Shown piece by piece: positions 6,540 through 10,246 of a DNA stretch of 10,246 nt (positions within the stretch are counted from its first letter, which is position 1; the number at the start of each line of letters is the position of its first letter). This DNA is from Cyclostephanos tholiformis. Taxonomy: Eukaryota > Bacillariophyta > Thalassiosirophyceae > Thalassiosirales > Thalassiosiraceae. The notes below the pieces were generated by a model. That model saw only the letters and a program-made list of their open reading frames with translations, made no database searches and was not told where the DNA came from. Location of the stretch: the NCBI GenBank assembly GCA_036939975.1, contig JALLPB010003107.1:1-10246 (forward strand), given 5' to 3'. The translations under genes and the position numbers were made by a program.

Positions 6540-8613
6540 ATGGTCACACAATCTCTCCCGGCCAGCATCGGCACCCTTGGCTCCGCCAAGGCAAGATTCT
6601 TCCACCCTAGTGATAAAATTAGGGCAAAATGGCCTAACGACAACAAGCGCCAACTGGTGAATGTGCTCGTCATCGGCGAGGGCCAGAGGTTCGTCAATAG
6701 AAAGAACCAGTGGTGTTATATCGTGCGCATCCCCGAGATCAACGATGGCAGTGAGTTCCACATCGTGAAGTTTAACTTCACCATGAACATTGCCCTCGAA
6801 GTGTCATTTCCGGGTGAGCTCAATCGCGGTCCCGGTTTGCGTCGACAGCAGCGACCGGCTGCTGCTGTGGCCTGTGAAGTTGATCCTCTTTGGGCTGCTA
6901 CTCGTGATGTTGTTCCAAACGTTGGTGAGTTGGGAGACGACCTCAAGGATCTCCGGCACCAAGGAATTGAAGTCGACAACAACAACTAATCAGCACCCAA
7001 AAATGCTGAACCTGCCGTGGAGTGTCCAAACAATAGGTGGTTCGAAAAGCCCATTATGTGCCCGAGGCGGATAGCCAACATCAACAACGCCAAAGGGAAG
7101 TTTAACTCCCATCATTGGGAAGACATTGCCAAGATGAACGAGCTTGACCTCTTCTGAATGTGTTTCTTTGAGAAGTTTGTAATTGACGTCATCATCCCCG
7201 AGACAAACAAATTCCTCGGAACACCAATGACCCTGCAGGAGTTCTACGTCTGGCTCAGGTGCATCTTTTACATGGCGTGTTTTCAAGGCGTCGCCAAATG
7301 CATTGAATGGTGGTCGACAACTCCAATTGACCAATTCAAGGGGGCTCTATTTTGACTGAATGGGTTCATCACTCGGAATTGATGGTCAGAGATCTGATCC
7401 GCCATCCGATACATGGATGAGGCGAAGCCATTGCTCTTTATTGACATGTTTCATGAGGTTCGGCAGATGATCAAGGCATTCAACAATCACTACGAGAGTG
7501 AGTATTCTCCCGTGTGGCTCTGCTGTCTCAACGAGTCGATGAACAGTTGGCTGAACAAGTTCTTCCCTGGGTTCATGATCTGCCCCCAAAAGCCATGGCC
7601 ATTTGGGAATGAGTACCATTCCATTGCAGACGGCGATGAGAATGGGCACAATCCCATCATGTGGTGCATTTGATTGGTCAAGGGGAAGGATCGGCCGAAG
7701 TTGGCTCAAAGTGGGAGAGTGAGGGGTACACGAAAACCGTCAAGCTTCTCCTCGACATGATGGAGCCAATCCACCGGACGGGGAAGATGGTGACAGGGGA
7801 TAGTGGCTTCTGCGTGGCAGAGGGGGTGATGGCGCTTGATGCGAAGGGAGTCTACGGCCAGTTTCTTATCAAGAAAAGGAGGTACTGGCCGAAGCATGTC
7901 CCGGGGGACCTCATTGATGGTCACATGGCGGGAAAGCCCCTCGGTGCAATGGAAACCTACGTGCAAGAGATCGACGGTAATCATTTCCTCATTCACTGTT
8001 TCCATCATCCTGATTGGACAACAAAGATAATGTTGTCACACGGAGTTCTCGACGAGAACCAGGATCACTCCACCTGGCGAAAGATTGGTGGTGTTTGGAA
8101 ATTGTTCAAGCATGCCAAGCCATTTTCAAGGCATAACAAGGGAATCATTGGGTGGACGATGTTAACAAACGTCGTCATGCACCAATTTTGTTGGAGAGTG
8201 TTTGGATGACCAAATGGTGGCCCAATCGTCAATTCACATTCCTATTGTCCGTGGCAGAGGTGAATGCAGGGATGGCTAAGGCCCATGCTACGAAGGCACC
8301 GGCAGATTCGGTGCTCAATTTTCGGAAGCGACTTGCAAAGCTGATGTTAGAGAACAAGTTGGATGAATATGGGGTGGCCTCCAACTCTCCAATTCGCCCT
8401 CGGAGGACTTCAAACCCCATCCACATCTTCAAAAAGAGGGGAAAATACCAGGGAAAATATGATCCTGAGCTTTGCCAATTCAAGCAAGTAAAAACGATGT
8501 ATCTCGCCCGCACCTGCAAGGATTGCCATAAGGATACACGGGACTACTGTGATCCTTCAATTGATCTGTGCTCGGTGTGCTTTGGGGCTCATCGGGCTGA
8601 GCACCACAATTGA
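6540..8613 (+). pseudogene. piggyBac-type transposase (DDE_Tnp_1_7), inactivated
   Basis: It opens with ATG in a good context (CACCATGG) and reads in one frame to about 7700. Stops interrupt it at 6987 (TAA), 7155, 7353, 7380, 7395 and 7671 (all TGA). The frame shifts near 7703-7712 and again near 8135-8150, then runs to a TGA at 8611. In order: an N-terminal domain with a Gly/Arg/Ala-rich linker; the transposase core from about 7158 (E-T-N-K-F-L, then E-F-Y-V-W-L); N-E-S-M-N-S-W followed by K-P-W-P-F-G-N-E-Y-H at about 7530-7620; T-G-D-S near 7795; W-V-D-D-V-N near 8150; and a C-terminal Cys/His segment with two CxxC pairs (about 8500-8610), like the piggyBac zinc-binding tail. The second and third catalytic Asp candidates survive; the first reads Asn in N-E-S-M. 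No full-length protein can be made. Confidence 0.85.
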
Positions 8614-8796
8614 AATAATATAGGCATGAATCATGATAGTGATTTTAGGGATTTTTTAGCTCTAAGGTCTGCTTACATAGTAATACCCCATCATTTTGGA
8701 CCGGGATTTTTTACGCTGCACATGTGTCGGAATATGTCTTGGGGTGCTAAATCCTGTTTTTCAGCTTCGTGGGGGCTGGGGAGCATGCCCACAAAG

Positions 8797-8829
8797 TCAT
8801 GGTTTTGTAGGTATGAATTCATGGTTTTG
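8797..8829. repeat. Right-end subterminal repeats (CATGGTTTTG twice, with ATGAATTCAT)
   Basis: TCATGGTTTTG at 8797-8807 and again at 8819-8829, with the palindrome ATGAATTCAT at 8813-8822. They have the same orientation as the left-end copies, so these subterminal motifs are direct repeats between ends, while the terminal 18 bp are inverted. Confidence 0.8.
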
Positions 8830-8846
8830 CCCGGTTGAAAGACCAA
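8829..8846 (-). repeat. Right terminal inverted repeat of the transposon
   Basis: Reads TTGGTCTTTCAACCGGGC on the minus strand, 16/18 identical to the left end at 6166-6183. It directly follows the right subterminal repeats and ends the element. Confidence 0.75.
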
Positions 8847-8847
8847 T

Positions 8848-8878
8848 TAGAGTGAATTGTCTTATTGGCTTCACTCTA
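8848..8878. repeat. 9-bp inverted repeat touching the transposon's right end
   Basis: TAGAGTGAA (8848-8856) and TTCACTCTA (8870-8878) are perfectly complementary around a 13-nt spacer. It begins one base beyond the right terminal repeat, so it may be a feature of the target site or an outer part of the element. Confidence 0.5.
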
Positions 8879-9178
8879 TGGCACCACCACCCGAGTAATT
8901 AGAATGCAAAATCTTGGAGTATTTAGTTCGTTAAATTCTACCACAACAAACTCACACATCACAAAGAATTCCCCAGTGACAATGACATGATTTTTCCACC
9001 ATCGGCCCTCATGACGTCATACGAATCAACCCAAAAACTCATCCAAAATCAACTCAAACCAGATAAGTTTGCTCTTTGCATCCTTATCGAAATATTTCAT
9101 TGCTTCAAACTGACCGTAATCACGTTGCTTTTTTCTTTTTGTGGTAATAGTATCCTCAATTTTTACAGCAGAAAAAGA
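8879..9178. other. Non-coding stretch right of the transposon
   Basis: AT-rich with scattered stops in the minus-strand frame that continues from 9179. The only clear motif is the palindrome ATGACGTCAT (9011-9020). A plus-strand open frame starting at 8987 runs through here but looks random and overlaps the minus-strand relic antisense. Nothing else is supported. Confidence 0.5.
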
Positions 9179-10246
9179 TCACTTTTTGGATTCATTTGTC
9201 AAATCAATGTGAGGAATTACATTGGGATGGCACAAGCAAGAATTTGCCTTCTCCCTTGCTTGTGCACGTGCAGCAGAGTTCTTTACTCTGCAAAAGCAGT
9301 CTCGCAGATGAATGCCAGTCTGGTGCATTTGCTCGACGAAGTCTTCCATCTTATCGCCCTGCCCCCCTGGGATATTTTCCATTTGCCAAGCAACGTGCTT
9401 GAGCATTAGGTGCACCTTGAGGGTGACGGTGCAACAGAGAGCATCATTACCACACTCTGCCATGGTGAGAATAACCGGTAAGTCTTAATGTCATCCTCCA
9501 TAGGACCAACAGTTCGTGCTAATGAAAATGTGCCATCCAACAAAACAAAAAAAACCTGAAAATGCAGGCACAATGCAATGATATCGGCGTCTTTCAGAAT
9601 GCTGTCAGGCCTCTTCCCCTTTATCATAATTAAAGCAAGCTCCTCAAAAATAAAGGTTGCATTGTTCGTGAAACTCGGCAACAATCGAGTTTTGTTCGTC
9701 AATGAATAGATGTAGTTCAAACGTAGAAATAATGTCTAGTCCTTGAGCTAATCTCTCCAATATTGTTTCTTCAAGTAAATGCCCACTATCCTTGCGACAA
9801 ATTAGTTTGCAGACCATCACCTCAAAGTCAAGGTGACATCCATCCTCGAGTTCTATCAAAACTAATGCACCAAACTGGAATGCGGTGTCACCATGATTGC
9901 TGCCAACAATCATCTGAACATGGCAAACACTCCACGGGTCTATCGACTTACTTTCAAGAATGTAGTTCCACAATATTGGTTCAATCAAACTTCGAAATGT
10001 TGATTGTTGCAATCGTAGCCCTCTCAACCTTGGGGGAATAGTGATCATCCGGCCATTGTGTGGATCCTTCTGCATCTCAACTTTTCTGGGAGAAGAGGCA
10101 TTGAGTACGCCAATCCGAATGAAGCTGAACGTCTTCCTATGCTTTGGAGACTCTCCCTTGGCAAAAGCATTTAGATCAACCTTCTTTTGATCAAGTTCAA
10201 ATGTGCCATCACAGTTGATTGTACTGAACCAATGCCCCTCAAGGAA
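9179..10246 (-). pseudogene. Unrecognised protein gene in three frame-shifted pieces, 5' end outside the window
   Basis: Three overlapping minus-strand segments look like one coding stretch. 9644-10246 is open through the window edge (200 residues, beginning mid-protein). 9406-9720 is in another frame. 9179-9463 is back in the first frame and ends at a TGA. Two opposite single-base shifts, or unrecognised introns, would link them. The first piece has hydrophobic-acidic stretches such as A-L-V-L-I-E-L-E-D-G. The middle has V-F-F-V-L-L-D-G-T-F-S-L-A-R. The last has H-L-M-L-K-H-V-A-W-Q-M and G-G-Q-G-D-K-M-E-D-F-V-E-Q-M-H-Q-T-G, then a basic Cys-containing tail. I recognise no domain. The setting beside a dead transposon and the E-x-x-H-Q-type segment make a second mobile-element relic plausible but unproven. 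A live gene with introns cannot be excluded. Confidence 0.45.

Larger units (their letters stand above)
6166..8846 (+). mobile_element. Degenerate piggyBac-type DNA transposon (about 2.7 kb)
   Basis: The element is bounded by 18-bp terminal inverted repeats matching at 16 positions (6166-6183 and 8829-8846). Both ends carry subterminal repeats built on ATGAATTCATGG followed by a T-run. Between them lies one broken transposase frame (6540-8613), leaving about 370 bp of left and 230 bp of right non-coding end sequence; I saw no other gene there. The flanks do not show the clean TTAA duplication expected of piggyBac: ATT abuts both ends if the repeat is trimmed by one base, and TTAA occurs at 6158-6161 and TTAG at 8847-8850. 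The insertion is therefore old, or the ends are of an atypical type. A single unresolved base (N) is at 6239. Confidence 0.8.

Noticed and set aside
6264..6761. 165-codon minus-strand frame in the transposon
   Set aside because: Antisense to the coding-like N-terminal part of the transposase; composition looks random.
7155..7673. In-frame TGA codons as selenocysteine, given that PSTK is present
   Set aside because: They occur in a transposase that also has a TAA stop and two frameshifts, and the residues expected there are not redox cysteines; decay explains them better.
9011..9020. ATGACGTCAT, a perfect CRE-like bZIP site
   Set aside because: No gene start lies next to it; a single 10-bp palindrome here can be chance.
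8987..9409. 140-codon plus-strand frame right of the transposon
   Set aside because: Overlaps, antisense, the better coding-like minus-strand segment, and shows no domain or signal.
1..10246. tRNA, rRNA, CRISPR array or bacterial-type operons
   Set aside because: Searched by eye on both strands; no cloverleaf, spaced repeats or ribosomal signatures were seen.

Overview
This looks like nuclear DNA of a diatom or closely related stramenopile alga. The strongest evidence is the first gene: its precursor begins with a signal peptide ending in the ASAF-type motif of secondary red plastids, followed by a second signal for the thylakoid lumen. The four intact genes are continuous reading frames with no visible introns. 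They share short AT- or CT-rich intergenic DNA, have no bacterial-style ribosome sites, and start at ATG.

Layout. 1-286 is the upstream region of the first gene. 287-1045 (+) encodes a thylakoid-lumen protein, probably an extrinsic photosystem II subunit (Psb31-like). 1114-2223 (-) encodes O-phosphoseryl-tRNA(Sec) kinase (PSTK), tail to tail with the first gene. A 201-bp divergent promoter carrying a G/C-run inverted repeat separates PSTK from 2425-3003 (+), cap-binding protein eIF4E. 3004-3643 is mostly non-coding, with a weak small-ORF candidate, an AGCTT microsatellite and a hairpin. 3644-5728 (-) encodes a CER1/CER3-like wax/alkane-synthesis protein with all three histidine boxes and a well-formed nucleotide-binding motif. 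5729-6165 is its upstream region.

6166-8846 is a decayed DNA transposon. It has 18-bp terminal inverted repeats (16/18 match), palindrome-bearing subterminal repeats at both ends, and a piggyBac-type (DDE_Tnp_1_7) transposase broken by six in-frame stops and two frameshifts. Five of the six stops are TGA and can be explained as CGA to TGA changes at CpG. The first catalytic Asp position is Asn, which fits the same process on the other strand. Beyond it, 9179-10246 (-) holds pieces of an unrecognised gene in two reading frames, perhaps a second mobile-element relic, running off the window.

The genes do not form a pathway: photosynthesis, selenocysteine synthesis, translation initiation and lipid metabolism sit side by side, as is usual in a compact eukaryotic genome. 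The left 6 kb is gene-dense and intact; the right 4 kb is mobile-element territory. The best leads are the CER1-like protein as a possible single-chain alkane synthase, the CpG-decay signature and unusual ends of the transposon, and the paired TAGGGGGG motif in two promoters.
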